Source: an uncultured Planctomycetaceae bacterium
GTDB lineage: Bacteria; Planctomycetota; Planctomycetia; Planctomycetales; Planctomycetaceae
Assembly (NCBI GenBank): GCA_903861195.1
Contig: CAIOTJ010000095.1
Coordinates: 1 to 34,558, forward strand
DNA length: 34,558 nt
Direction of reading: 5' to 3'
In this document: piece by piece, positions 26,424-34,558 of the stretch
How the letters are laid out: each line of letters opens with the position of its first letter
Numbering within the stretch: position 1 is the stretch's first letter
Translations under genes and position numbers: made by a program
Notes under the pieces: generated by a model
Seen by the model: only the letters and a program-made list of their open reading frames with translations
Database searches by the model: none
Told to the model about the DNA's origin: nothing

Positions 26424-26464
26424 CCCTCGCTCCCGTTGCGGGAGAGGGTGGCCGATAGGCCGGG
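26424..26464. repeat. REP-like double hairpin
   Basis: CTCCCG (26430-26435) pairs with CGGGAG (26439-26444) over TTG. It is followed by GGCC-GATA-GGCC (26450-26461) and then GGG. This arrangement of a CCCTC-rich stem, a short linker and a GGCC stem is like intergenic repeats I recall in many GC-rich bacteria. Only one copy is seen in this window. Confidence 0.4.
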
Positions 26465-26674
26465 TCCGGGGGCGAACCGCCCGGTCTCGCGAACCGCTTT
26501 CACCTACGAATCGCGCGGCCACTTCGCCCTTTTCCACGGTCCTGCCGGATGAGCTCGACGGGCGTCATCTTGGGGATGGGGGGCCATGCGCACGCCTGCC
26601 GCGCACATTGTCAACTGGGCCCAACGCGCCCCATTTTCCAACTCGCCCCAACCCGCCGGGCAAGTCTTTCCCGC

Positions 26675-27790
26675 TCACTCGAAGTCGGCCAGTTCCAGCT
26701 CGATGGATTTGACCTGCTCCCGACGGACCACTTCCAGCTTCACCTTGGTCCCGGGGGCCAACTCGCGGGTCATTTCCACCAGACGCTCGAATCCATCGAT
26801 CTCTTCGCCATTGTAATGCGTGATCACATCTCCGGGTTTAAGCCCGGCCCGATCGGCGGGAGACCCTTCCTCCACCCCCGAAATCAGGCAGACCTCTTCT
26901 CCGGTCCCAGCCTGAATGCCCACCATCGCGTCACCACGGGGCTGGATCTGGAACCGGCGGTTGGGTTGGGCGGTGGTGATGGCCCGCCGCAGTTTCTCGA
27001 GCGCTTCGGGCGAGACCGGCGCGCTGCGGGTGACATACACCGTCTCGAGGTTGGCAATGCGGGTCAGCAACACCAGATCTTCATCGGTGCCATGCCATTT
27101 CCGATTGAGCACAGCCTGGGCCCCGGGGCGGAAATCGATTCCGTTGGCAATCGCGGCCTGCGCGGCGATCGGGCCGCGAGCCTTCTTCATCCGGCCCCCC
27201 AGCGTCTCGAACCGCGCAATCGCATGCCGGGTCCGCACCTCACCCAGCCCGTCCAATTCGAGTTGGGCGCGCCGGGAAACCGGCCGCGACTTCGACCTTG
27301 TCAGTGATTCCAGTGCGTCCTGAACCCGTTCAAACGTCGGGAGGTCTCCCCCCGCCGCAATCTGTCCCAACGCTTTCACCGCCCGCGAAGTTCGCTCCAG
27401 GCTCCCCGCTTCCGCCCCTTTGTGAAGCGTCGTCACCGCCGGTCCCCCGATCCGCACCAGGGTGGCCTGCGCCTGCTCGCGTTGACCATAGTCGGCGCTG
27501 TCGAGCAGGGTCATCAGACGATCGATCTCGGCGGAATTCAGCACGCGGGGAGCCGCGGGAGCTGTCGCCTCTTCAGGACCGTCCGGAATCGGGGGCCGTT
27601 CTTCCCAAGCGGAAAGGGTCCCATTTCCCCCAGCCCGCTCCAGGTCATCCGCCAGGATCAGCGACGGACCCCAGGCAGCACACAGTCCCAGGCCCAGTGA
27701 CAGTGCGCGGAACAACACAATTCCCCGGACCAAATCCCCGGAGAGGACTGCCCAGGCTGCGGAAGAAGAGGTCAATGGAGGCCGGCTCAT
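26675..27790 (-). CDS. PDZ domain protein with N-terminal membrane or signal segment
   Basis: A 371-residue protein from the ATG at 27790. A hydrophobic segment near residues 20-45 (IVLFRALSLGLGLCAAWG) is a signal peptide or anchor. A helical HEAT-like stretch follows (RLMTLLDSADYGQREQAQATL onwards). The C-terminal 90 or so residues are a PDZ domain: GVEEGSPADRAGLKPGDVI, then YNGEEIDGF and KVKLEVVRREQ. No protease domain is present, so it probably binds protein C-termini in the periplasm. The longer open frame to 28075 would overlap the 3' end of the kinase gene and is rejected. It follows the kinase gene after 95 bases on the same strand, so the two may form an operon. The ribosome-binding site is weak. 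Confidence 0.82.
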   Translation of the reverse strand: MSRPPLTSSSAAWAVLSGDLVRGIVLFRALSLGLGLCAAWGPSLILADDLERAGGNGTLSAWEERPPIPDGPEEATAPAAPRVLNSAEIDRLMTLLDSADYGQREQAQATLVRIGGPAVTTLHKGAEAGSLERTSRAVKALGQIAAGGDLPTFERVQDALESLTRSKSRPVSRRAQLELDGLGEVRTRHAIARFETLGGRMKKARGPIAAQAAIANGIDFRPGAQAVLNRKWHGTDEDLVLLTRIANLETVYVTRSAPVSPEALEKLRRAITTAQPNRRFQIQPRGDAMVGIQAGTGEEVCLISGVEEGSPADRAGLKPGDVITHYNGEEIDGFERLVEMTRELAPGTKVKLEVVRREQVKSIELELADFE

Positions 27791-27885
27791 GTCCAGATCA
27801 TACCCGGGCGACCGGAACCGGAACAATTCCAGTTGCCAGGGTGTCTTGATCGGGTGGCGACGACGGGAGACCGGCGGGCACTGTC

Positions 27886-30651
27886 TCAGTCTTCCTGGGC
27901 GGGCGGGGCTCGGCCAGCTTGATCGATCAGCGTCTGGGCTTCGGCACGTTGGGGACTTTCCAAGGGGATCCAGTCGAGCACACGCCGGGCCTCGTCCAGA
28001 TCGGCACCTTCCAGGTGCAACCGCAGCAATTCCAACGCCCGACCCGAACGTTGATCCGCCGTGGCCAATCGACATGCCGACTCGAGGTGCAGGCGCCGTT
28101 CGGGTTGTCGGGAAGCGTCCCGCAGTGCCAGGGCGCAGAACCTGTGGGCCTCCGACAGCAGCGGGGCCAGTTCCGGAACGGGCATCCCGTGCGCATTCGC
28201 GGCGGTCAGCAGCCGCAGCACCTCGTTGGCTCTCAGTTCGGCCTGGTCGAATTCGGATCGCTGGATGTGGCCAGCCGCGCTGAAGAGCAGATTATCAACC
28301 AGCGGACGGATCAAGAGCGACTGCTCGGGGTGCTTCTGCAGGTGTTGCCGGGCCACGTTGAGACCCTGCTCACGTTCGGCCTGTTCGTCGACCGAGAGCG
28401 GGACAAGAGCGGACAGTTGCCCCAGTTGCGAGGAACGATGCAGAGTCAGGGAGATGAGTTCCGCCGACTGGGGGTGTCGCTGCTGGGCGTCGGCAAACTC
28501 GCCGCGGGTTTCCCCCAGCAGCGTGCGGGCAATCTCAATCTGCCGGACTCCCAGCGCGAGTTCAACCTGCGCGACAAAGATCTGACATCGCATGACCGCG
28601 TTGGCGATTGTGCCGTCGGGGGCGAGTCGCCGGAATCGCTCGAACGACGCTCGCCAGACGGCGAAGGCCTCGCCCACGGGAACCAGTGCCGGCAGCCGAC
28701 AGACCAGTTCCCCCCTCTGGAACTGCAGATGGAGGAGGATCAACCAACGTTTGAGATCATCGGGATTCTGTTGCCAGAACCGGTGTGCGATGTCGCAGGC
28801 CCGGTCGTAGATCAACAGACTCTGGTGGAGTTGGCCACGGCGATCTTCATGGCTCGCCTGCATCCGCATCGTCTGGAGCTGGCCGATTTGCTCATTCGGT
28901 TCCAACTCTCCCAGCACGAAAAAGGCTTCAATCGTCTGGGCGGCTTGATCGTGCCGATTTTGCGAGAAGTCGATCTGATGTTGATTCACCAGGCTCATGG
29001 CCGCAGACCGCCTCAGCGATTTCGATTCAGGAAACTGCTGGGCCAGGCGCAGGATCCGGGCGGCATCCGCCTGGTGGAAATCGTTCATGCCATTCCGATG
29101 CTCGACGAAGGTCAGGTTCAGCAGGGAACCTCCCAGGATCTCGGCCTGCGCGGCAGTCAGCCGGTCCGGAGTGTCGCTCTCGGCCAGCTGCGCCGCGCGG
29201 ACTTTCTCGAGAATCTTGCGCAATTGCGTCGGACTTGGAGCGTCGGCCGCCAGCAGCGCCCGGGAGGCTTCGAGAGCCTGATCGATTGCCTGATTGCGGC
29301 GCGCCTCCGCCTCGGCCGCGGCCCTCGCGGCCTGGTCCGCCCGGTCTGCAGACACCTGATTCTGCCGGGCCAGTTGGGAAATCAGTTCTTCCCGGCTTCG
29401 GAAGTGATACAGCGCCCCTCCGATCGAGATCAGCAGCAGCAAACCCGTCAGCGTCAGCGCCGTGACGGCCCCCGGATGCCGACGGCCCCAATGCCAGAGT
29501 CGCTCGACCCAGGTGTAGGGCCGGGCGGCGATGGGTCGCCCCTCCCGAAAACATCGCAGGTCTTCGGCCAACTCCCCCGCGGAGCGATAGCGTTGGGCGG
29601 GATTCCGGCGGAGGCATTTGACAACGATGGTTTCGAGATCCGCAGGAATCTCGGAACGGAGGGATTTGGGGCGCGGGGCTTCGATCTGGGCGATCCGCGA
29701 GAGGGTGGCCAGAGTTGCCGCCCCCTCCTGGGGGGGCTGGCCGGTCAGGCAGGCGAACAGTACCGCCCCCACTCCATAGATGTCGCTGGCGGGTCCCACG
29801 ACGGTTGTCTCGGGTAACAGTCCCGTCTGTTCGGGGGACATGTATTGCGGGGTCCCCAGAATCATCCCGGTGCTGGTGAGCCGCTCTTCGTTCTCTTCGT
29901 CACGGGCGATACCAAAGTCGGTGAGCTTGGCCATCCGTCCACCCACATCCGCCCCCGGTTCCTCCAGCAGCACATTCGCCGGCTTGAGATCCCGATGGAC
30001 GATTCCCAGGGCATGCACCGCGGCGAGGGCCGACGCCACCTGTTCGCCCAGTTGGGCCGATTCCTGAATGGACAAAGGACCTTGGCGCAACCGGTCATGC
30101 AACGAACCACCCGAGATCCATTCCATCACCAGGTAGGGCTGACCAGCATGGGCCCCCGAGTCCAGGATTCTCACAACATGCCGGTGATTCAGCCGCCCCA
30201 GGAATCGCGCTTCGCGCAGCACACGCGGGGATCGACCGAGCGACCGGCCGGGGTTCAGCACCTTCAGCGCCACCCATCGGGCACAGGAAGGCTGCCAGGC
30301 CCGATACACCTGTCCGGAACCTCCCCGCCCCACCAGCTCCAGTTGTTCGAAACCCGGGATGGCCGGTGGGACCGGGTCCCGGGGTTCTTTCGGATCATGC
30401 GCCCACGTGAGTGGCGCGGGGGCGGGAATTGTGCGGACCAGATGCGCCATCAACTCATCCGATTCGGGCGTGCGACAAACGGCCGCCGCGCGAGCTGCCA
30501 GGGGGAGTGCATTCTGACGGGTGAACTCGTCCAGCCGCTGGAGGCAGGTTGGGCAGCCATCGACGTGCCGCACCAACTTACCCACATCTTCGGCAATGGA
30601 ATCCCCGTCCAGCAGCCTCCGCAGTTCGGACACCTCGGGACAATTGGTCAT
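27886..30651 (-). CDS. membrane Ser/Thr protein kinase with N-terminal zinc-finger motif and helical repeats
   Basis: About 921 residues from the ATG at 30651. The N-terminus has a zinc-finger-like His29-x3-Cys33-x2-Cys36, as in anti-sigma factors, with Cys4 nearby. The PknB-type kinase domain (about 101-370) has the Gly loop GRGGSG (108-113), Lys130, Glu147, HRD with Asp221, DFG (245-247) and SPEQ, all intact, so activity is expected. TM at about 394-417 (ALTLTGLLLLISIGGALY), then a coiled coil and a long helical, TPR-like periplasmic region. This is the common planctomycete receptor-kinase layout. The start is chosen because MTNCPEVSELRRLLDGD is the usual opening; an in-frame ATG at 30738 adds 29 unconserved residues. 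Neither start has a good ribosome-binding site. Input and target proteins are unknown. Confidence 0.92.
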   Translation of the reverse strand: MTNCPEVSELRRLLDGDSIAEDVGKLVRHVDGCPTCLQRLDEFTRQNALPLAARAAAVCRTPESDELMAHLVRTIPAPAPLTWAHDPKEPRDPVPPAIPGFEQLELVGRGGSGQVYRAWQPSCARWVALKVLNPGRSLGRSPRVLREARFLGRLNHRHVVRILDSGAHAGQPYLVMEWISGGSLHDRLRQGPLSIQESAQLGEQVASALAAVHALGIVHRDLKPANVLLEEPGADVGGRMAKLTDFGIARDEENEERLTSTGMILGTPQYMSPEQTGLLPETTVVGPASDIYGVGAVLFACLTGQPPQEGAATLATLSRIAQIEAPRPKSLRSEIPADLETIVVKCLRRNPAQRYRSAGELAEDLRCFREGRPIAARPYTWVERLWHWGRRHPGAVTALTLTGLLLLISIGGALYHFRSREELISQLARQNQVSADRADQAARAAAEAEARRNQAIDQALEASRALLAADAPSPTQLRKILEKVRAAQLAESDTPDRLTAAQAEILGGSLLNLTFVEHRNGMNDFHQADAARILRLAQQFPESKSLRRSAAMSLVNQHQIDFSQNRHDQAAQTIEAFFVLGELEPNEQIGQLQTMRMQASHEDRRGQLHQSLLIYDRACDIAHRFWQQNPDDLKRWLILLHLQFQRGELVCRLPALVPVGEAFAVWRASFERFRRLAPDGTIANAVMRCQIFVAQVELALGVRQIEIARTLLGETRGEFADAQQRHPQSAELISLTLHRSSQLGQLSALVPLSVDEQAEREQGLNVARQHLQKHPEQSLLIRPLVDNLLFSAAGHIQRSEFDQAELRANEVLRLLTAANAHGMPVPELAPLLSEAHRFCALALRDASRQPERRLHLESACRLATADQRSGRALELLRLHLEGADLDEARRVLDWIPLESPQRAEAQTLIDQAGRAPPAQED

Positions 30652-31023
30652 CAGAAGCTGGCTCGCGAAGCGATGGGGGCTTCCCGGTGTCAGCCATGGA
30701 CCGGGCTCCGCCCCCAGAGTCTGGAGAGGACAGCCCATTCAGAGCGGTGATTTGGGCTCTGCTGAAAGAGCATATCTTCCGTGCCGCTCCGGTGCCAAAT
30801 GAGTCCTGGCCATCTGCTCGAGCCTTCTGTGCGACCGCCGGCTGTCGAATCGAGACCGAGTTGTGTTGCTCAAGCACGGCCCGCGGCTCTCGTTTGAGTT
30901 GGCTCGCGGACTCCGCCGGTCCCCGAAGCTCGGCGGGACATCGCCTCCCGGCAGCGCGGCCGGCGCCGCGATCACTGCCGCGGTTGTCCGGGGTTGCTCC
31001 CCTCGTCGCCGGGACCGGGCCGG

Positions 31024-31896
31024 TTAGCGCCAGGTCGCGGCTGGTACCTGGTCGGCCTGCGGTTGCGGGGCGGCTGTGGTCAACTCGGGAGCCAGCGGGT
31101 ACAGCACCTGGTCGACCAGTGTTTCGGGCACCTGCCCCTCGATGCCATAGTCGGCCGGAAACTCGCGCGGCAGATGCAGAGTGCCGAATACCAGGTCCAG
31201 GAACGGCAACGTCGACGAGAAATTGCGGTCGAGAGGTCCGGTCCGGGTGTGATGCCAGTGATGAAACGCGGGGGTTGAGACCAGCCACTCCAGCGGACCA
31301 AAACGCCATTTGAGATTCGCATGTACGAAGAACCCCCAGCAGGTTCCAAGTATCGAGATGACGATGGGGACGAGACTCCCCTCCAGTTGCACGGCACTTC
31401 CCAACCCCAACCCATAGAGCGGAGCCAGCGCACACAGGCGCGAAAACACCATGTCGAGAGGATGGGCGCGGGTATTGACCAGATAGTCGAGGTCGGCCGC
31501 ACTGTGATGAATGGCATGAAACCGCCACAACCAGGGAATCTGGTGACTCAGGCGATGTCCCCAATAGTAGCCGGTTTCCGAAACCACCAGGCCCGCCAGC
31601 AGCCGGAGCGAAACCGGCCACCCCTCAATTCCCGACAGCCAGACCGCGGGCAACTGGCCTCTCAGGGTGATGGTCAGCACACTCAGAGGAATCGCCACGA
31701 GCGTAGCCGCAATCAGGCTGTTGAGAAAATAATACCCCAGATCGACCAACCACTGCCGACGGAGCGGGGAATGCGGGTGGACGGCGAACAGCATTTCGAG
31801 GGGCACAAAAACGGCCGTCAGCCCCACCAGCCAGACGAGCAAGGGCCAGAGGCGTCCCCACACGGGCACCCAGAATGAATCCCACAATGGTTCCAT
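31024..31896 (-). CDS. sterol desaturase/fatty acid hydroxylase family protein
   Basis: About 290 residues from the ATG at 31896; an in-frame ATG at 31920 is also possible. The diiron histidine clusters are HRLSH (114-118), HAIHH (127-131) and HHWHH (212-216), with His192 (FVHAN) in addition. Hydrophobic segments near 15-35, 55-75 and 95-110, and between the clusters, fit an integral membrane enzyme. The family uses oxygen and a diiron centre to hydroxylate or desaturate lipids (sterol C5 desaturase, C4 methyl oxidase, carotenoid or fatty acid hydroxylases). Some planctomycetes make sterols or hopanoids, but nothing nearby points to a sterol pathway. The 372 bases between this gene and the kinase gene hold nothing I can identify. 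Confidence 0.9.
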   Translation of the reverse strand: MEPLWDSFWVPVWGRLWPLLVWLVGLTAVFVPLEMLFAVHPHSPLRRQWLVDLGYYFLNSLIAATLVAIPLSVLTITLRGQLPAVWLSGIEGWPVSLRLLAGLVVSETGYYWGHRLSHQIPWLWRFHAIHHSAADLDYLVNTRAHPLDMVFSRLCALAPLYGLGLGSAVQLEGSLVPIVISILGTCWGFFVHANLKWRFGPLEWLVSTPAFHHWHHTRTGPLDRNFSSTLPFLDLVFGTLHLPREFPADYGIEGQVPETLVDQVLYPLAPELTTAAPQPQADQVPAATWR

Positions 31897-32060
31897 CTCA
31901 GCCGTTCCCAGAAGCGCCATCGAACAAAAGGAGCACGTCCCCACGGGCTCCCAAGAAACGCGGCAAAGGAAGGTGGCCGTAGAACCCCGACCACCCCCCC
32001 TTGCACAGCATCACTCCACACTCAATCCATCAGACACACCGGCTCAAAACCAGTTGTCGC

Positions 32061-32864
32061 TCAGCCCTGGCGAGCCTTGAGACGACGGTAGCGTCCCACC
32101 ACCAAGCAGGCACCCAAAGCGGCGAGGCTCAGGGTGGCGGGCTCGGGAACAGCCGGGGGAGGAGGACTGTTCGATTCTTCCAGCACCACATTGTCGAGGA
32201 ACGCGAAGGGAGGCAGGCCGTAGGGGCCCACCGCGAGGAACGACAGCAGCTCCGAAGTGCCCGAGGCGGTGAACGTCTTGCTGTAGGCGTTCCAACCCAC
32301 AAAGCCCTGACTCGGCACAGCGTAGGTGCCGGTCGTGTCTGTCGCAGTCCCGAAACCCACGGTGATGCTCTGGTTCGTCGCCCCGAACTGATCGGTGAAC
32401 TGTCCAAACGCGTACTCGAAGCTCAGGGTGTAGTCCACGCCGCCGGTCAAGCCGGTGATCCACTGCGTGACCGCGGCGGTCGCGTAACCGCCGTCCATCC
32501 CCATGAAGTAACCCCCATTCGGGCTGCCGGTGAAGCCGTTGTTGGACGGCCCCCCCTTGCCGGGAGGGGTATCAGGACCCCAGACATAGATGTTGGTTCC
32601 AGCGGTCGGAGAAAAGACCGAGGGAAAACCCAGATTGTCGGCGTCGGCGTTCACGATGAAATTGAACGCATACGTGGCATCCGAGGGCGTCGACGTCGAC
32701 CAACCCGTGGCGTAGCTGATGGCCGGACTGACATCAATCTGTCCCAGCCCGCCGTTGAGCTCAAAATCACCATTCGTCACGAGATTGGCCGACCAGGCCA
32801 ACGAGCCCGAGGCGGCCAAGAGCAGACAAAGCCACCGCAAAGACGAGAAATTCCCACGCACCAT
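32061..32864 (-). CDS. PEP-CTERM sorting domain protein
   Basis: A 267-residue protein. The signal peptide (RWLCLLLAASGSLAWSA) ends near residue 25. The mature part starts NLVTNGDFELNGG, like DUF642/carbohydrate-binding beta-sandwich proteins. It is rich in Gly, Thr, Asn and aromatic residues and lacks Cys. The C-terminus is a PEP-CTERM signal: a Pro run, then VPEPATLSLAALGACLVVG and the basic end RYRRLKARQG. Such proteins are processed by exosortase and displayed on or released from the surface; no exosortase gene is in the window. AGAGG about seven bases upstream supports the ATG at 32864. An imperfect hairpin (32887-32905) lies just upstream in the leader. Confidence 0.92.
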   Translation of the reverse strand: MVRGNFSSLRWLCLLLAASGSLAWSANLVTNGDFELNGGLGQIDVSPAISYATGWSTSTPSDATYAFNFIVNADADNLGFPSVFSPTAGTNIYVWGPDTPPGKGGPSNNGFTGSPNGGYFMGMDGGYATAAVTQWITGLTGGVDYTLSFEYAFGQFTDQFGATNQSITVGFGTATDTTGTYAVPSQGFVGWNAYSKTFTASGTSELLSFLAVGPYGLPPFAFLDNVVLEESNSPPPPAVPEPATLSLAALGACLVVGRYRRLKARQG

Positions 32865-33260
32865 GAAGCACCTCTCGAGAAAAAGTTCACCCTTCGGGAA
32901 GGTGATTCGGGCATCGAATCCTCAGCAGTGCTCCGGCAACAATCTCAGATTGTCGTCAGGGTTTCGCCAGGCCTGGATCGCGCCAATCACCACATTGCCT
33001 CTACTGGAAACCCGTCGCGGACCTAGCAGATCAGATTTGTGTTTTTCACGATTTCCGGTTGGAGCCAGAACGGCCGGCGCGATCCGCCTCCCCGGAGAAC
33101 CCGCGCCCCTACGTCCGGAATGATGCGTGTTGCCTCCCGGCTCCTGTTCCTGAGAGCGGCTTTGTTGGCCCCGCTCTGGGCGGGGCTCACCGCATCGCGG
33201 TGCGAACCAGGCGCGTCGGCTGCTCCTGTGACCCTCCCGCGGTCCCGCCACCGGCGTTGG
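32865..33260. other. intergenic region upstream of the PEP-CTERM gene
   Basis: These 396 bases hold an 8-bp stem with one bulge (32887-32905, TCACC-C-TTC against GAA-GGTGA) close to the PEP-CTERM start. No consensus promoter, RNA gene or terminator with a T tract is evident. A plus-strand frame from 33120 that begins like a signal peptide runs on antisense to the TPR gene and is not credible. Confidence 0.45.
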
Positions 33261-34558
33261 CTACTGGGAAGTCTGAGCCGTTTTGACTTGCTGAAGCAAC
33301 CGGATGGCCTCCTGCCGCGGGGGACCGTCGTTGAGGATCCAGCCAGCCGCCTTTTCGGCTCCCGCCCGGTCTCCGAGGGCGAGATGTACCCACACCAGGT
33401 CCGCGGCGATCACGTCGCGGTTTCCCCCCTCAGTGATCAGGTAGGCCTGCTCCAACTCCGCACGGCATTCCTGCAGCCGGCCCAGCGTGCGCAGGGCCGA
33501 GGCCGACAGATACAACACATTCGACAACAACTGCTGACAATCGGCGTGCGGCTTGCTCCTCCCCGCTCCGGGAGCCAACACGACAATCGCCTCCTGGGCC
33601 ACCTCCCAGACCCGCTGTGCGTCCCGGGACAGCAGGAACTGCGCCTGGTCCCGCAGCGAGTATCCCACCCGAAACCGCGTGGCATGGTCTTCGGGATTGA
33701 GACGCAGATAGTCTTTCGCGGCGGCGAGCGCGTCGCGCCAGCCCGACAACGTACCAGAAATGTGCAGAGCATCGGACGGACCAAGACGACTCCACTTGAT
33801 CAGGCAGTCGACCTGCTGAGACACCAGTTCGGCCTGATAGGTCCGCTCGGGGGTTTCGCCGCGGTCCGCCACCGTGGACCAGCTTGCGCCGGAACCCCAG
33901 GTGCGGAACCCGGCAATCTCGCGGCTCCATAACGGCAGCAGTTCCCGGGCCAGTTCCGGCGACCGCGTGAGGGCCAGCTCGACCATCCGCTGCATGAGCT
34001 TCAGCCGCCCCACCCGTTCAGACAGGCTGTCCGGCAGCACCTGGGTTTTGAACTCGCGGGCGTACCGCAGCCATTCCTGTTCGACCACCTCGACGCCCAG
34101 GGGATCCGCGGCCAGGTTCACGACCTGGAATTTCCGGGCCAGAAACTCGAAACGCGCGCTCCAGAACAGAAGTTTGCCGGGGTGTTGCGCGAGTTGTCGC
34201 TGCACGGCTGCGAGCGCGCGGTCGAGTCGGGGCAGAATCTGGGCGGCATTCCCCTGTGACTCATTCCCCTGTGACTCATTCCCCTGTGACTCATTCCCCT
34301 GTGACTCATTCCCCTGTGCGGAATTCCCCTGTGCGGAATTCCCCTGTGTCGTCAGGGCATCGTGCAGCTGCTCCACCGTCTGAAGCACGACCAGCAGGTA
34401 CGGTCCCAGGGGCCGCACCGCATCCCGCTCGAGCAGCGCGTCGAGTTGGGCCGCCGCCTCATCGAACCGCCGCAGCACGATCAACACCCGCGTCAGCCGC
34501 ATGTCGCGCTCGACCAGGCGGCCCTCCAGGGGAAGTTCCGGGGAAAACTGTTCCGCCA
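33261..34558 (-). CDS. TPR-like repeat protein, 5' end outside window
   Basis: The frame is open to the window edge (the residues before the Met at 34502 read EQFSPELPLEGRLVERD), so the gene begins beyond 34558; 431 C-terminal residues are visible. The sequence is helical with TPR-like motifs: RRFDEAAAQLDALLERD, LGRLQECRAELEQAYLITEGG and LGDRAGAEKAAGWILNDGP. A low-complexity insert of QGNES/QGNSA pentapeptides lies at 34248-34352. In planctomycetes such helical tails often end Ser/Thr kinases, so the missing N-terminal part could be a kinase. That is inference only; no kinase motif is visible. Confidence 0.75.
   Translation of the reverse strand, partial: AEQFSPELPLEGRLVERDMRLTRVLIVLRRFDEAAAQLDALLERDAVRPLGPYLLVVLQTVEQLHDALTTQGNSAQGNSAQGNESQGNESQGNESQGNESQGNAAQILPRLDRALAAVQRQLAQHPGKLLFWSARFEFLARKFQVVNLAADPLGVEVVEQEWLRYAREFKTQVLPDSLSERVGRLKLMQRMVELALTRSPELARELLPLWSREIAGFRTWGSGASWSTVADRGETPERTYQAELVSQQVDCLIKWSRLGPSDALHISGTLSGWRDALAAAKDYLRLNPEDHATRFRVGYSLRDQAQFLLSRDAQRVWEVAQEAIVVLAPGAGRSKPHADCQQLLSNVLYLSASALRTLGRLQECRAELEQAYLITEGGNRDVIAADLVWVHLALGDRAGAEKAAGWILNDGPPRQEAIRLLQQVKTAQTSQ
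34248..34352 (-). repeat. seven 15-base in-frame tandem units
   Basis: Plus-strand units ATTCCCCTGTGACTC occur four times (34248, 34263, 34278, 34293), followed by ATTCCCCTGTGCGGA twice (34308, 34323) and a diverged last unit (34338-34352). They encode QGNES and QGNSA pentapeptides in the minus-strand TPR-like gene. The copies within each block are identical, which points to recent expansion. Confidence 0.9.

Larger units (their letters stand above)
26299..26674. other. intergenic region with hairpin elements
   Basis: These 376 bases lie between the convergent M81 (+) and PDZ (-) genes. They hold two structured elements (26363-26395 and 26424-26464) and further GC-rich stretches, but no gene that I can support. 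Confidence 0.55.

Noticed and set aside
33120-33932. Plus-strand frame starting with a signal-peptide-like stretch (MRVASRLLFLRAALLAPLW)
   Set aside because: Most of it is antisense to the TPR-like gene, and the downstream residues look like shadow translation.

Overview
The window looks like a planctomycete chromosome of the Planctomycetia type. This is inferred from gene content: a DUF1501 protein, a DUF1573 protein, a receptor-like Ser/Thr kinase with an N-terminal zinc-finger motif, a PEP-CTERM protein, many TPR proteins and a lysine-rich tailed protein in the nusA-infB-rbfA cluster. High GC with long antisense open frames fits this. No rRNA, tRNA, CRISPR array, transposase or integrase was found.

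Layout. (1) 2-3204: the 3' part of a MacA-like adaptor gene and a complete MacB-like ABC exporter, overlapping by 4 bases. (2) 3205-4650: a gene-poor, decayed-looking stretch with one frameshifted small gene. (3) 4651-6117: a DUF1501 protein with a twin-arginine-like N-terminus. (4) 6118-14168: a transcription/translation cluster in the order nusA, infB, rbfA and an endonuclease III-like protein with a histone-H1-like tail. It has a long nusA leader ending in an intrinsic terminator, and a repeat-rich 694-base gap between nusA and infB. (5) 14273-17406: a secreted TPR protein and a YebC-family regulator. (6) 17408-18580 (minus): an LptF/LptG-family permease, convergent with yebC. (7) 18854-21163: a secreted DUF1573 protein and a ThuA-like protein. 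(8) 21198-26298: a protein with two alpha/beta hydrolase domains (minus) divergent from an enolase-superfamily (mandelate racemase subgroup) gene and an M81/MlrC-like metallopeptidase gene. (9) 26675-34558 (all minus): a PDZ protein, a large membrane Ser/Thr kinase, a sterol desaturase-family hydroxylase, a PEP-CTERM protein and the 3' part of a TPR-type gene that leaves the window.

How the genes fit together. NusA, IF-2 and RbfA link transcription elongation, translation initiation and 30S maturation. MacAB-like, LptF/G-like, DUF1501, DUF1573, TPR and PEP-CTERM proteins belong to the envelope or periplasm. The hydrolase, enolase and M81 genes look like a small catabolic island. The kinase and PDZ genes probably form a two-gene signalling unit.

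The points most worth a second look are: the terminator-ended nusA leader; the DNA-glycosylase fold joined to an H1-like tail; a two-copy hairpin element followed by TAGATYCGCAC; the double-hydrolase fusion; and recurrent 15-base in-frame tandem repeats.
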